A stretch of 64,000 bases of DNA, from NCBI GenBank assembly GCA_964414415.1, contig CAYPWJ010000004.1:45996-109995 (forward strand), in the 5' to 3' direction. Shown here one piece after another: positions 24,406 through 33,979 of the stretch. This DNA is from CAZESS01 sp964414415. GTDB lineage: Archaea > Thermoplasmatota > E2 > UBA202 > DSCA01. The stretch's first letter is position 1. Each line of letters starts with the position of its first letter. The translations under genes and the position numbers were made by a program. The notes under the pieces were generated by a model, which saw only the letters and a list, made by a program, of their open reading frames with translations, was not told the DNA's origin and searched no databases.

Positions 24406-26811
24406 ATGAACAGGAAAATCATCGGAGGAGCACTCTGTCTCCTCCTGCTGTGCATGACGCCCGTGCTCCAGACACCATATGCACCGTCACCCGGCACCGC
24501 CTTCCCCGCAGTGGGTATTGCGCCGGCCGACCACAGCGATTTCTCCTACACCCTGAAAGCGGCGGAGCGCAACCACGTCAGCATCAACCTCGACAACGCC
24601 ACGGCGGCGCTGCGACGGCCGGGCTATCCCGTTATCCCCCGGCTTGTACGGTACCTCGAGCTTCCCTTCGGCGCCACCAACGTCCAGGTCGACGTCACCG
24701 TCCCCGGGTACGACGAGCGGACCATCGACGCAGACGTGGCGCCGACGCAGCCACCTACGCCCTACGGGAGGGGGCCGGTGCCAGGGATGCAGGACTGGCA
24801 GAAAAACGAGCAGGCATATCGGAGCAGCCGGCCGTATCCAGCCGACTGGCACCAGGCCCATGTGGGATGCGGACTCAACGAGACACTGCACCGGGTCACC
24901 CACGTCACCGTCGACCTGTATCCCGTGCGGTATCGCCCCGCCGACGACACGCTGCTCGTGGCCAGGTCGATGGACGTTGACGTCTCCTACGATGCGCCGC
25001 GGTCTCCAGCAGCCCCGGCAGGCGACGGCTACGACCTCGCCGTTGTAACGCCGTCTGTTTTCTCCGGCGAGCTGCATCGGCTGGTGGACCACAAAAACAG
25101 CCACGGCACACGGACGCTCCTGCAGACAACGGAGGACATCTATCGCTCCTACAGCGGCGTTGATAGGCCCGAGCAGATAAAATACTTCATCAGGGACGCC
25201 ATCGAGAGCTACGGCGTCACATACGTACTCCTGGTCGGCGGTCTCCGTTCATCCATCCATGCCTCGGCCCGTGACACTGTCAACTATGGCGCCGAGGACT
25301 GGCACGTCCCGGTCCGCTACTCGAATCTCTACGACCAACACGGCGGCGACCCGGGATTCCTCTGCGACCTCTACTACGCCGATGTCTACAGGGAGGGCGG
25401 CGTGTTCGACGACTGGGACTCCAACGACGACGGTGTCATCGCAGCGCGAAACCGGCCGGGCGCCCCGGACGACGATGTCGATCTCTACCCTGACGTGGCG
25501 GTCGGGCGCCTGCCGTGCCGGAACAGCCGGGAGGTGCAGACCTGCGTCGACAAGATCATCACCTACGAGAACACCGCAGCCGGCTCGGACTGGTTCAGGC
25601 GCATCGTCGCCGTGGCCGGCGACGGACTGCAGGACCAGGAGGACCTCGACATCCGGTGGGACGTCTCCGGCATGCCAGCCGGCGAGTACACCATCCATGC
25701 GCAGAGCCGCAGCGCCATCACGGACGAATGGGGGCCGGTAGACGAGGTGACGGTCACCGTCGACCATCAGCGTGAGTCATCGCTCCATTTTGCCGAAGAC
25801 GACCACCTCCGCATCGACAGCTATCCCGGTCCCGCCATCGCCGAGATAACATCCCCATCGGACGGAGACGTGCTCGGCTCAACCGACGTGGACTTCACGC
25901 CCCGGGAGGCATACATGGGGTACCTGTGGGCGAACGTCACCTACATCGACGGCGTCATGCACATCCGCGGCAAGTCCTATGACCCCCGCCCATATGGCTT
26001 CCACACCGACATCAAGGCATGGGTAACAAACGAGGACGGCGAGCAGGTGTTCAGCCAGCAGAAAACCGACATCAGGAGTTACTGTGACTGCGAATGGACG
26101 ACCGGCGACAGAGAGGTCGGCGGGGGGCGGGCCGGTGCCTTCCATTACATGCCCCACTCGTTCGACAAAATCTATCTGTGGGCGTCAAGCGGTAACTTTA
26201 CCTCGCAGCGGGACGTCATCGACACCCTCGGCGAGGGATGCGGCTTCGCCTTCTTCTTCGGTCACGCCAGCCCCAGCACCATGATCGTCAACATGCCCGG
26301 CATGCCCGGTGGATTCAGCAGATCTGCGGAGGTCGGGCTGCAACCCATCAATCTCGGCAGACCGGTATTCCCGATGAACACCATCAACAACGGCGGCAGG
26401 CTGCCGATCGTCGCGGTCATGGGCTGCCACAACAGCCAGTTCAACGTCACGCTGCTGAACTCCGTCGTGGGATGGAACCGGCTGTGGACGGGCTTCTACC
26501 CGACGCCTGAATGCTGGAGTTGGTGGCTCACACGGGTGCCTAACGGCGGCGCTATCGCCACCATCGGCTGCACCGCCCTCGGTCCTGGCTCCTTCGACGA
26601 CGCATTTGTCCCTGACACCGGCTGCTGGATATTCCCCGAGTTCTTCCGCCAGTACGGCGAGGTGGGTCACTACGTCCTCGGTGACGCCTTCGCCCGCACC
26701 ATCACGAGCTACACGTCGACCTTCGGGCAGACCAACGCCATAGATGTCAAGATGGTGCAAGAGATCGTCCTCTTCGGTGATCCATCACTCAGAATCGGCG
26801 GCTATCGATAG
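24406..26811 (+). CDS. Large secreted C25 (gingipain-like) peptidase with a domain inserted in the catalytic fold
   Basis: This 801-residue protein has a signal peptide (IIGGALCLLLLCMTPVLQT), a C25 pro-region (about 40-200), and a caspase-like domain. The His is in FFFGHASPS (about residue 615), the Cys in AVMGCHNSQFN (about 675). The paralogue at 4338-5753 has only about 60 residues between its VAGD strand and the catalytic HG, whereas this one has about 210, including a beta-rich Ig-like segment (GEYTIHAQSRS, ITSPSDGDVLGS). It ends LFGDPSLRIGGYR without an anchor. Probable role: degradation of external protein. Confidence 0.85.
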   Translation: MNRKIIGGALCLLLLCMTPVLQTPYAPSPGTAFPAVGIAPADHSDFSYTLKAAERNHVSINLDNATAALRRPGYPVIPRLVRYLELPFGATNVQVDVTVPGYDERTIDADVAPTQPPTPYGRGPVPGMQDWQKNEQAYRSSRPYPADWHQAHVGCGLNETLHRVTHVTVDLYPVRYRPADDTLLVARSMDVDVSYDAPRSPAAPAGDGYDLAVVTPSVFSGELHRLVDHKNSHGTRTLLQTTEDIYRSYSGVDRPEQIKYFIRDAIESYGVTYVLLVGGLRSSIHASARDTVNYGAEDWHVPVRYSNLYDQHGGDPGFLCDLYYADVYREGGVFDDWDSNDDGVIAARNRPGAPDDDVDLYPDVAVGRLPCRNSREVQTCVDKIITYENTAAGSDWFRRIVAVAGDGLQDQEDLDIRWDVSGMPAGEYTIHAQSRSAITDEWGPVDEVTVTVDHQRESSLHFAEDDHLRIDSYPGPAIAEITSPSDGDVLGSTDVDFTPREAYMGYLWANVTYIDGVMHIRGKSYDPRPYGFHTDIKAWVTNEDGEQVFSQQKTDIRSYCDCEWTTGDREVGGGRAGAFHYMPHSFDKIYLWASSGNFTSQRDVIDTLGEGCGFAFFFGHASPSTMIVNMPGMPGGFSRSAEVGLQPINLGRPVFPMNTINNGGRLPIVAVMGCHNSQFNVTLLNSVVGWNRLWTGFYPTPECWSWWLTRVPNGGAIATIGCTALGPGSFDDAFVPDTGCWIFPEFFRQYGEVGHYVLGDAFARTITSYTSTFGQTNAIDVKMVQEIVLFGDPSLRIGGYR

Positions 26812-26926
26812 CCAGGTTCCCGAGGCCAGTCTCCGGTGCTATCCATGACACGGAGGCGAACGGCTGATAAGAGGTACGGCCACCACGACAATTATTAAAT
26901 ACACTGCTCGATATTCCCCATTGCAG

Positions 26927-26997
26927 CCGCCCTGGCTTAGTGGTATAGCGATTCCTTGGTAAGGAATAGGTCCCGGGTTCAATTCCCGGGGGCGGCT
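26927..26997 (+). tRNA. tRNA-Thr (GGT)
   Basis: Acceptor GCCGCCC/GGGCGGC, anticodon arm ATTCC-TTGGTAA-GGAAT giving anticodon GGT, T arm CCGGGTTCAATTCCCGG, discriminator T, no encoded CCA and no intron. A TATA-like AATTATTAAATAC (26891-26903) is placed correctly for its own promoter. Confidence 0.93.
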
Positions 26998-27023
26998 TCT
27001 CTCAGTTTCCCCAACAGTAACGG

Positions 27024-27605
27024 TTAGGGGTTTATATCATCATTTGCTCTGATGAGCACATATTTCGTGTTAGATGCATCTCGTACGAGCTCGAAAGTAA
27101 CCCTGTATGTGCCTCCGCCTTTAATCACATACCCCTGTGAAGGCTGGTTAATTGTCCACCGGTCGTCGGTTTTCTCGCCTTCTCTGAATTTAATGTCTCC
27201 GACATCCCATATGACCTGCTCACTCATTCCTTCCACCTTATAGAAAATGCAAGACCCGTTACTGGTTAACCCGCTCTCAAGATAGCCGTCATGGTCATCA
27301 TCGGGATTCACACCAAATCCGATATAGGATAATTTGCTTGACAGTTCCAGCTGAATGGCTCTCCTCTCCCCTGGTGAGGAGAATGGATTATCTATGTTTC
27401 TGGCGTCTCCACTTGTCCTCATCGTGGAAAGACTGGATAGAAGGCGATTGCACTCTCGCTCTACCTGGCTCTGGGCAGAGGTTTTCTGCGCCTGCTGGAA
27501 TCCTAGACATACCAATCCTACTATTGCTGCCCCGATAGCGATGCTTATCATCACCCGGACCGGAATAAACGCTGCTCCTCTCCCATCGGTTGTTATTCCT
27601 GCCAT
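27024..27605 (-). CDS. Type IV prepilin-like protein 1 of the pilin cluster
   Basis: The protein has 193 residues. It starts with a short leader ending TDGRG, then one hydrophobic helix (FIPVRVMISIAIGAAIVGLVCL), an Arg-Gly cleavage-like site with Pro at +5, as in four members of this cluster. The rest is extracellular beta-rich sequence with NPDDDHDGYLESG, a Ca-binding-like acidic loop. The last gene of the cluster, it overlaps the PGF-CTERM gene by 13 nt. Prepilin peptidase would remove the leader. The function is inferred from architecture only. Confidence 0.65.
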   Translation of the reverse strand: MAGITTDGRGAAFIPVRVMISIAIGAAIVGLVCLGFQQAQKTSAQSQVERECNRLLSSLSTMRTSGDARNIDNPFSSPGERRAIQLELSSKLSYIGFGVNPDDDHDGYLESGLTSNGSCIFYKVEGMSEQVIWDVGDIKFREGEKTDDRWTINQPSQGYVIKGGGTYRVTFELVRDASNTKYVLIRANDDINP

Positions 27606-28261
27606 CTTTTTCTTCTTATCTGCAATACAGCGAGTGCTATCAATATTGCGGCCATCCCCGTCAGGCCTTCGAACCCTGGCAGGCCGACGCCTCCATTCCC
27701 GCTGTCTGTTGCATTTCCATTGTCTCCTGTATCGTTATCGCTAGCATCTCCATTGCCGCCTTGCCATTCTTGGGGCTCAATATAGGCAGCGATGACGGTG
27801 AAATCAATGAATTTATCTTTCCCGAAGGCATGGAATTGGCCCTCGACATTTAGGGCGGCCGTCCCTTCTGTCCAATTGCCAGTTGGCTTAATAGTCCATA
27901 TATATTCTTTTGACCAGTTTGAATTGCAATCATGATTTCTTAAGGGTTCCATTATGGTAGATTCTCCTTCTTTTACTTCATAAGCATGGGTGCTACCTAC
28001 TCGTGATAACCAGAGATAGACATGTTGGCAGTCCAAGTTTGTTGTAATGTTAACTTTTGTCTGAAATGGCTCATGTGTTTTCAGTGTTTCATGAACAGTT
28101 GCGTTTCGCCACTCTCCCCAATCACCGTCATCGTTTAACGTTCTTGCCCATGCCTCAACTTTTCCATATTTGCATTCACCCGCATTTGTACACGGTATCG
28201 TTGCTATCACCGTTACCAGCAACACACCAGCCACCCCCAAACATATTGCTTTGCTTTTCAT
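27593..28261 (-). CDS. PGF-CTERM surface protein (archaeosortase substrate)
   Basis: This 222-residue protein has an N-terminal signal peptide (GVAGVLLVTVIATIPCTNAG), a beta-rich body with paired Cys and many Asn sequons, then a linker rich in Asn, Asp and Gly (residues about 172-192). It ends PGFEGLTGMAAILIALAVLQIRRKR. That ending is the archaeosortase A signal: PGF, hydrophobic helix, Arg/Lys cluster. Known substrates are cleaved and linked to a prenyl lipid. The body recalls the small secreted proteins near pilin genes in methanogens, but I cannot name a family. It sits between two pilin-like genes. Confidence 0.75.
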   Translation of the reverse strand: MKSKAICLGVAGVLLVTVIATIPCTNAGECKYGKVEAWARTLNDDGDWGEWRNATVHETLKTHEPFQTKVNITTNLDCQHVYLWLSRVGSTHAYEVKEGESTIMEPLRNHDCNSNWSKEYIWTIKPTGNWTEGTAALNVEGQFHAFGKDKFIDFTVIAAYIEPQEWQGGNGDASDNDTGDNGNATDSGNGGVGLPGFEGLTGMAAILIALAVLQIRRKRWQE

Positions 28262-28277
28262 TTTTTCGTCCTCCTTC

Positions 28278-31223
28278 TCAATTTCCTACACTATTTGACT
28301 CCACAGGATTGCCCAAATCACCAATCGGTAATTTTCCTGGCGGAACGATTCCCAAACTCATAGTGTCAAAGCCAAAGCCTAATCTGGAACAATTACCAAT
28401 CGCTGCTCCATTAGAGCAGGTATCATCAAATACATATCTTTGTCCCCTAGCGTATACCTGTCCACTATGTCCGAACAATGAATCGGCATGGGTTTCATCG
28501 CTGCTGTCAAGCACCTGAAAGGTATCCCAGTGACCGTCTACATGGATATACCACGTATTGAGTGTTGCCACCCATGGAGTGGCTGGTGTGGGGAGTAATG
28601 GCAGCCCGGTTGGTCCAAAGAGACATATGTTTTTCACGTTAAACTGCCAGTTCTCTTCTTCAGAGGGCTGGCTCTCAAAATCAAAGTAGTCAGGAGTAGT
28701 ACTGATAGTCAAGGTGATGTTTTCTACCCAGTCTTCCTCCAAAGTCATCTGATTGCCGAATTGAATGCTTGACAGCTGGCTTACACTTCCTTTGTAGCGG
28801 TCAAGATTGTTTTGATAGCTCTGATAACCCTCGAAATTCCCTGTATTGGTGCTATCAAGCCGTTCGTTGATTTTATCCTCTGCGTGACTCTGATAGGAGG
28901 TACTCAACCGTTCCTCTATCTCCTCGACAAACCATCGCCGCATCTCAACAATCACTCTGGCTGCAGCACTCCTATACTCATCATCCTCCATATAGTAGTC
29001 CTCGTTGATGTATCTGTCTTTATGCTGTTGAAACTCTTCCAGCAACGCTTGTCTTTCTTGTTCCATTACGCTCAAGTTCACTGTTGCGTCATCCTCAGAA
29101 TAAAAACTCCTCGATATATTGCTGTAATCCTCTCGGTCTGCTTTGATTAACCTCGTGATGTTGTGGAGGGCTTTCACTGCTGCTCCCATTGCGTCTGGCC
29201 GATCATAAATCCAGCTTATTCTGTCGTATCCCTCGCTATCACCGTCTGCAGTGTTATTGCGCCAGCTCTCACGGGCAAGGGTTTCAGGATAGCTATCTGC
29301 CACTTGTGCTGACTTGGCATCTTCTGCGATATCTGTATAATAATCCCTTTCCTCAGTAAAATGATCATCTACATATTTTTGCAAAAGAAACTGTAGATTG
29401 TCGTCCATCTCTTCTTTGTGCGGTGGGCTTCCGAAGGCTGATTTATTATAAAACACTCCTCGTATACCATTCTTTGCCGGCGTAGCATGAAGGGTAAAAT
29501 CGACCTCTTCGGTCACAGAATGAGTGACATCATGATAGGTGGTATTGCAAGTGCGGTTGCCGTTTACAACCTCACAATCTGTATCGTTCCACGTCTCGCT
29601 TCTCTCCCATTCAAGCGTCCATTGCTCTGTATAGGGCACTCTGGGCAGCTCGCCGTCATTAAGGGAGTCGCCACTGCAGGTGCTGCTTACAAGATCCCAA
29701 CTGCTGTGGCTTTCTAAATCCCAATCGTCGGCAGGATCTGGTGATCGGTTTTCGCTTGTTATCCTCTTAAACATCTCCGTGGAAAAGTCAGCCGCGTAGG
29801 TGTTTACAATCGTCTCCGAAATTTCCTCAAGAACAGTCTCGTTTATCTGGGGCAAATATTCTCTTACAAAGCTGGGCGTATAAGAAGTGGTATTTTCGTC
29901 AGGGTGATCGCCACGGGATGAAAGACGATAGACATAGCCATCTTCCGTGAAATTGTATCCACGCCACTTCGTCTCTGTTTTTGTTTGTGGGTCAGCGCTC
30001 TCATTGTAGTAATAGTAGGTGGTAGTGCTTTCGTTTAGTATGCTCCTTGAAATGTTCCATATTGAGACGTTTGCCTTCGTCGTTTCCTCGCTTCCTATCG
30101 TGTGATTTAATGTCTCTCTGGCGTCTGCCTCGTTTTCACTTCCAAATGTTTTGAAGACGTCTCTTTGGTTGTTTATCGGGAGAGACACCATGCTGGTGAG
30201 GATATCGGATATTGAGTCGGTGCCATAATTGGTACCGCGGGCTACGAGGTCGTTTACGTTTACTGCCAGTTGCGCCAACGTCATTGGGTCGATGCTGTTA
30301 AAAACAAGGTACTGTATGGCCACTAGACCGGTGTTTGTTAAATACTGAAGCCATCTATTGTCGACGATGTTTTTCACCCAATTGTATTTTCCCGCGTATT
30401 GCAGAAGTGACCTGACCTCCGTATATCCTTCTCCAATCACGGTAATGAACCCCATCAGTGGAGACGGGAAGCCATTGATGCTTCTGTTATAGGTATTTGT
30501 CAACTCCCAAAGCAGCGGTAGACGTGAGGGGATAAGGGAGCTTATATTTATTGTTCTTTCCCATTCTTTCCCTGAAGATAGATTGCGGATTTCAATGGAA
30601 AAGTCATCTATGGAGGCAACCCAATAGGTGGTATATTCATTGTCGGTTTCCGAAATCAACAAGTTAATTTCAACTGCTCTCTCCAATCCCATACTTATGT
30701 TACTAAATTCTATATCTCTCCAGTCATCAACAGCCCCGTTGTCTTCAGGGTCATAGACATTAACGGCGAAGCCATGGTCTTGGAAAATATTTCTTCTAAA
30801 AGTTGCGTTCAGATAATCGTTGAGGTGGACCCGGGCCATATTTCGAGCCCAATTCCTGTTAAATAGCATCGCCTCCCTTTCGGTGTCCACTGCGCTGCCT
30901 ACGTCATCCTCATAGCTGTCGTCTCCGTCGAAATCTGCATAATCCTCGGCTGCTTCTGTCGGGACACTTGAATACGTCACAGGTGTTTCACCAACTGTTT
31001 TTAGCGCTTGGAGGCAGCTGTAGGAGAGCGCCCGTGCTATGTCGGCCTCGGCGTTCTTTATCATGTATTTAACTGTCGCTGTTTGTAAGGCTGCGGACAT
31101 ATTTTTTGAGTGTTCCCGCTCGAGAGTAGTTACAATCCCGGAGGTAACTGCGCTTCCTATAATCAAAAACACCCCGAGTAAGGCGAATGGAACGCGACCT
31201 CGTCCGTCATTTAGCAACCTCAT
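28278..31223 (-). CDS. Giant prepilin-like surface protein of the pilin cluster
   Basis: This 981-residue protein starts MRLLNDGRGRVPFALLGVFLIIGSAVTSG with a cleavage-like Arg-Gly and a single N-terminal membrane helix, followed by about 950 extracellular residues. These are acidic, rich in Asn sequons and coiled-coil stretches (e.g. VMEQERQALLEEFQQHKDRY), with few Cys. No known domain was recognised. An N-terminal pilin helix on so large an ectodomain is rare. Very large prepilin-like proteins of about 1000 residues accompany small pilins in some haloarchaea and methanogens. The upstream gene ends 1 nt before the ATG at 31223. Confidence 0.65.
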   Translation of the reverse strand: MRLLNDGRGRVPFALLGVFLIIGSAVTSGIVTTLEREHSKNMSAALQTATVKYMIKNAEADIARALSYSCLQALKTVGETPVTYSSVPTEAAEDYADFDGDDSYEDDVGSAVDTEREAMLFNRNWARNMARVHLNDYLNATFRRNIFQDHGFAVNVYDPEDNGAVDDWRDIEFSNISMGLERAVEINLLISETDNEYTTYWVASIDDFSIEIRNLSSGKEWERTINISSLIPSRLPLLWELTNTYNRSINGFPSPLMGFITVIGEGYTEVRSLLQYAGKYNWVKNIVDNRWLQYLTNTGLVAIQYLVFNSIDPMTLAQLAVNVNDLVARGTNYGTDSISDILTSMVSLPINNQRDVFKTFGSENEADARETLNHTIGSEETTKANVSIWNISRSILNESTTTYYYYNESADPQTKTETKWRGYNFTEDGYVYRLSSRGDHPDENTTSYTPSFVREYLPQINETVLEEISETIVNTYAADFSTEMFKRITSENRSPDPADDWDLESHSSWDLVSSTCSGDSLNDGELPRVPYTEQWTLEWERSETWNDTDCEVVNGNRTCNTTYHDVTHSVTEEVDFTLHATPAKNGIRGVFYNKSAFGSPPHKEEMDDNLQFLLQKYVDDHFTEERDYYTDIAEDAKSAQVADSYPETLARESWRNNTADGDSEGYDRISWIYDRPDAMGAAVKALHNITRLIKADREDYSNISRSFYSEDDATVNLSVMEQERQALLEEFQQHKDRYINEDYYMEDDEYRSAAARVIVEMRRWFVEEIEERLSTSYQSHAEDKINERLDSTNTGNFEGYQSYQNNLDRYKGSVSQLSSIQFGNQMTLEEDWVENITLTISTTPDYFDFESQPSEEENWQFNVKNICLFGPTGLPLLPTPATPWVATLNTWYIHVDGHWDTFQVLDSSDETHADSLFGHSGQVYARGQRYVFDDTCSNGAAIGNCSRLGFGFDTMSLGIVPPGKLPIGDLGNPVESNSVGN

Positions 31224-31224
31224 T

Positions 31225-32484
31225 TTATATCTCCCATATGGAAAGTGACAGCTGTGCTCTGCAGATGTTAACATGCTGGAATATCCAGTGCAATATCTCG
31301 CTGCTAATGTTTGTTATTTCTCTCTCATTATTTACCGTGGTTTGTATCATGGAGTGAATCTTTTCCCCGCATGTCTCGTTTATGAATTTCCTCGCTTCTG
31401 CTTTGATGTAATGGCTTATGCTCTCCTTCATCTGGCTCGTGCTCCCTTCTGCACTGATTGTATCCGAAAGGCTGGCGAAACTCCTTCGAAGGGCACGAGA
31501 GGAGAGAGTGTCGAAACCTATGCTCTGGCTCATTTCCGTGTTGGTTATGTCAGTGACGATGCTCAGCGCTTCTTCGACGGTCCCGTTTATAATGGCCTGT
31601 ATCTCTCTGAAGAGAGAGCCTAATACCATATCGATGATGCTGCTCATTTCATGTGGCTCGTTGTAGTCGCCGTCCTGATTGAAATCGAATCCCTTCCACA
31701 TTGTTTTGTTCATCAAATCGAATAGTGTCCCCCTGAATTCGGTGCGAAATCCTGCCGTGGTGATGGCGTTGTTTCTATACTTCTTGAATATTGTCTCGAT
31801 ATTCGACTTTTCTATATAGTGCCTGAAACTTTCGACGGAGACATTCATGTTGGTACAAAGGGGTGGAGGCATCATTGCGGAGGTGGTGGCGGTATACACA
31901 TCCCTATTTGGGGGGAGAGCAGGCCCTGCGGCAATGTCACCTCCGAAATCAAATCCGACGATAGGATGCCATTTTACAGTGAAATTATAGAGATACTTGT
32001 CGCCGAGCTGGTTATGGAGAAACATCCCCACTTCCCTTGTAACAACATCTGAGAAATTCTGCGTTAAAACATTTACTCTGGTTCCTAAAACATTGAACTG
32101 GCAGGCAACACTATCTGTACAAAGGTCTGCATAAGTGAGATGACGTTGTTCCCTCTTCAATAGTCCATCAATTACGGATCCCACCGACCCCTCTGTTAGA
32201 TCCACGTTTACAGTGTCGCCCAATTCCCCTAGAATGGGCTCTGCGTTTAAATGGGCCGACTTATTCACCCGACATATCATTAGCTGGTGCAGCACTTCAT
32301 CCGCTTTTTCTTCTTTCTCCTTCTCTAGATGTGTCTCCTGGGGGATGGTGCTGGTAAAAGCAGGAACCAATATTGCTCCGGCTATTGAGACCATCACACA
32401 GAACAGCACGGCGTCCTGCATCGCGGATATGCCGCGTCGATCATCTAGAAATTCTTTCAATACGCCGGATTTTAGGACTTCCAC
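31225..32484 (-). CDS. Prepilin-like protein 3, 419 residues
   Basis: The leader MEVLKSGVLKEFLDDRRG is followed by ISAMQDAVLFCVMVSIAGAILVPAF, a single membrane helix, and about 375 extracellular, mostly helical residues. RRGIS followed by a hydrophobic helix resembles archaeal class III signal peptides. Two Cys pairs are visible (LCTDSVACQ and PPLCTNM) and may form disulfides outside. It overlaps the preceding gene by 13 nt and is followed 1 nt later by the giant protein, so they are presumably made together. Confidence 0.65.
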   Translation of the reverse strand: MEVLKSGVLKEFLDDRRGISAMQDAVLFCVMVSIAGAILVPAFTSTIPQETHLEKEKEEKADEVLHQLMICRVNKSAHLNAEPILGELGDTVNVDLTEGSVGSVIDGLLKREQRHLTYADLCTDSVACQFNVLGTRVNVLTQNFSDVVTREVGMFLHNQLGDKYLYNFTVKWHPIVGFDFGGDIAAGPALPPNRDVYTATTSAMMPPPLCTNMNVSVESFRHYIEKSNIETIFKKYRNNAITTAGFRTEFRGTLFDLMNKTMWKGFDFNQDGDYNEPHEMSSIIDMVLGSLFREIQAIINGTVEEALSIVTDITNTEMSQSIGFDTLSSRALRRSFASLSDTISAEGSTSQMKESISHYIKAEARKFINETCGEKIHSMIQTTVNNEREITNISSEILHWIFQHVNICRAQLSLSIWEI

Positions 32485-32951
32485 ACTATCACTCGCAACT
32501 CGCCGGCTACCGTTTGTGCCTCATTTAAGTAGACGGGGACTTTTTTTGATGCAGCAACTGTGTTTTCTTGATTATTGGTGAAGGGTATTATTTGTTCAGC
32601 GCTGGCAGCCCATTCTATCTCTATCTTGTATTCCCAGCCAGGATAACTACAGTGTTGTTGCAGAGCGGTTTCAACGGCAGCCTGATTGTCATCAATTGCA
32701 CTGGGATTTATTGTCCCTCCCGTCCGTATCACTCCTTTTTTAGCGAGCGGACCGTCGACAGCGGTCACATCTTCCAGAATGAAGTTGGCGGTCTCATACT
32801 TATCGATACGTTCAACTTTTTCGTTATAGGAGTAGTACACTCCGCCGATGAGCGCGAAGAACAGGCCAAAGCCTATCATCACGACGACCAGCGTCGGCAG
32901 CGAGGTGAACTCTTCGGATATCCCTCGTTTATCTCTGATAAACGATAACAT
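32472..32951 (-). CDS. Prepilin-like protein 4, 159 residues
   Basis: The leader MLSFIRDKRG is followed by ISEEFTSLPTLVVVMIGFGLFFALIGGVYYSY. Lys-Arg-Gly-Ile-Ser-x-Glu is very close to archaellin/pilin class III sites, and the helix keeps a Leu-Pro pair. The ectodomain is about 120 residues and beta-rich. It overlaps the upstream gene by 23 nt and the downstream gene by 13 nt. It is probably a minor pilin. Confidence 0.65.
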   Translation of the reverse strand: MLSFIRDKRGISEEFTSLPTLVVVMIGFGLFFALIGGVYYSYNEKVERIDKYETANFILEDVTAVDGPLAKKGVIRTGGTINPSAIDDNQAAVETALQQHCSYPGWEYKIEIEWAASAEQIIPFTNNQENTVAASKKVPVYLNEAQTVAGELRVIVWKS

Positions 32952-33552
32952 ATTCCTCCCTGCTCGTATCTGTTCCCTCTTCGGTGTAGATAAACATTTT
33001 TTCTATGTATACGGGCTTGTCAACATCGATGGTGAGCGGGTCAGATGCCAGTGTTGTCTTTGCAGAGGTGAACTCTCTGTCCACGGCACTCGCTGGAACA
33101 GCTTTCTGCCGATTGGAGCCATCTTGCCTAGGCGAGCCTGTGTTTTCTCCAAAGTAGTTGTACACCCTGATTGCCCCTTTTCCACTCGACATGGGTGGGT
33201 CGGGCCAGGGATGGATGAGCAGTTCTTCCCTCGCCACAATCTGGTCATTTATCATTCCTCCTCCACGACTTACTGTCACATAATCAGTTGAGAGGTTCAC
33301 CCGGTAGGGATAATCTTTTTGCGGAAACATGTACTTGGTTTTCCCGGGGAATTCTTTGAGGGCAACAGATTCGATAGACGTAGCAAAATGTGACGCGATG
33401 TTTTTTGCCGCAGCCTCCTTCTCCCAATCGCTGTAAAAGGTCAGGCCGGCGATGGCGCCGATGAGGATGCCCGCTGCCAATAAAAGCCCGATCTGGCTGA
33501 GAAGCCAGGCAATTGCCCCCCGCTGGTCTTCAAGCAGCCCGAATTTCAACAT
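32929..33552 (-). CDS. Prepilin-like protein 5, 207 residues
   Basis: The leader MLKFGLLEDQRG is followed by the helix AIAWLLSQIGLLLAAGILIGAIAGLTF. The remaining 165 residues are extracellular, with a beta-rich pattern (YPYRVNLSTDYVTVSRGGG) and a SSGKGAIRVYNYFG stretch. It overlaps both neighbours. In this locus the ATG lies 23 nt before the stop of the preceding gene, an arrangement that favours translational coupling. Confidence 0.65.
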   Translation of the reverse strand: MLKFGLLEDQRGAIAWLLSQIGLLLAAGILIGAIAGLTFYSDWEKEAAAKNIASHFATSIESVALKEFPGKTKYMFPQKDYPYRVNLSTDYVTVSRGGGMINDQIVAREELLIHPWPDPPMSSGKGAIRVYNYFGENTGSPRQDGSNRQKAVPASAVDREFTSAKTTLASDPLTIDVDKPVYIEKMFIYTEEGTDTSREEYVIVYQR

Positions 33553-33979
33553 GTTTTTTCCCTTCTTCTTTCAACTCCAATTTGATTCTTCCAATTCCTT
33601 CGTGGAGAACGCAGCCGTTGCTGCTGAAGTTTGCGTTTTTAGCGTAGAAGCTCCTGTTTTCTCCCCAGTCCATAAGCACGTAGTAGCGATTCGCGTTGTC
33701 CGGACCAGTGGAGCCGAAGCCGGCTTTTTTCATTCCGGCCGGAAAGTCCACCTTCATTGTTTGGATGGTGCCTTCGTCGGCCGTGGCATACATTGCGGCT
33801 GCTTCCTTGACGATCCGGTCCACCTCTCTGACTGCTGCATCTCTTTGCATTTCCTTCCACATATGGTAGCCGGCAAAGCTGGTAATCCCGATGGCGATGC
33901 CTGCTATGATGATGGCAGCCATGTATTGAACTGGCAGCTCGAATACACCTCGCCGCTCTTTCCATATGCCTTTTTTCAT
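33530..33979 (-). CDS. Prepilin-like protein 6, 149 residues
   Basis: The leader MKKGIWKERRG is followed by VFELPVQYMAAIIIAGIAIGITSFAGYHMW: Arg-Gly with Leu-Pro at +4/+5, the form shared with the proteins starting at 35080 and 35588. The ectodomain has a helical spine (EMQRDAAVREVDRIVKEAAAMYA) and then beta strands, close to a type IV pilin layout (long alpha-1 helix plus beta sheet). This makes it the best candidate for a major pilin. The ATG at 33979 overlaps the preceding stop by 4 nt; the Met at 34012 is rejected. Confidence 0.7.
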   Translation of the reverse strand: MKKGIWKERRGVFELPVQYMAAIIIAGIAIGITSFAGYHMWKEMQRDAAVREVDRIVKEAAAMYATADEGTIQTMKVDFPAGMKKAGFGSTGPDNANRYYVLMDWGENRSFYAKNANFSSNGCVLHEGIGRIKLELKEEGKKHVEIRAA

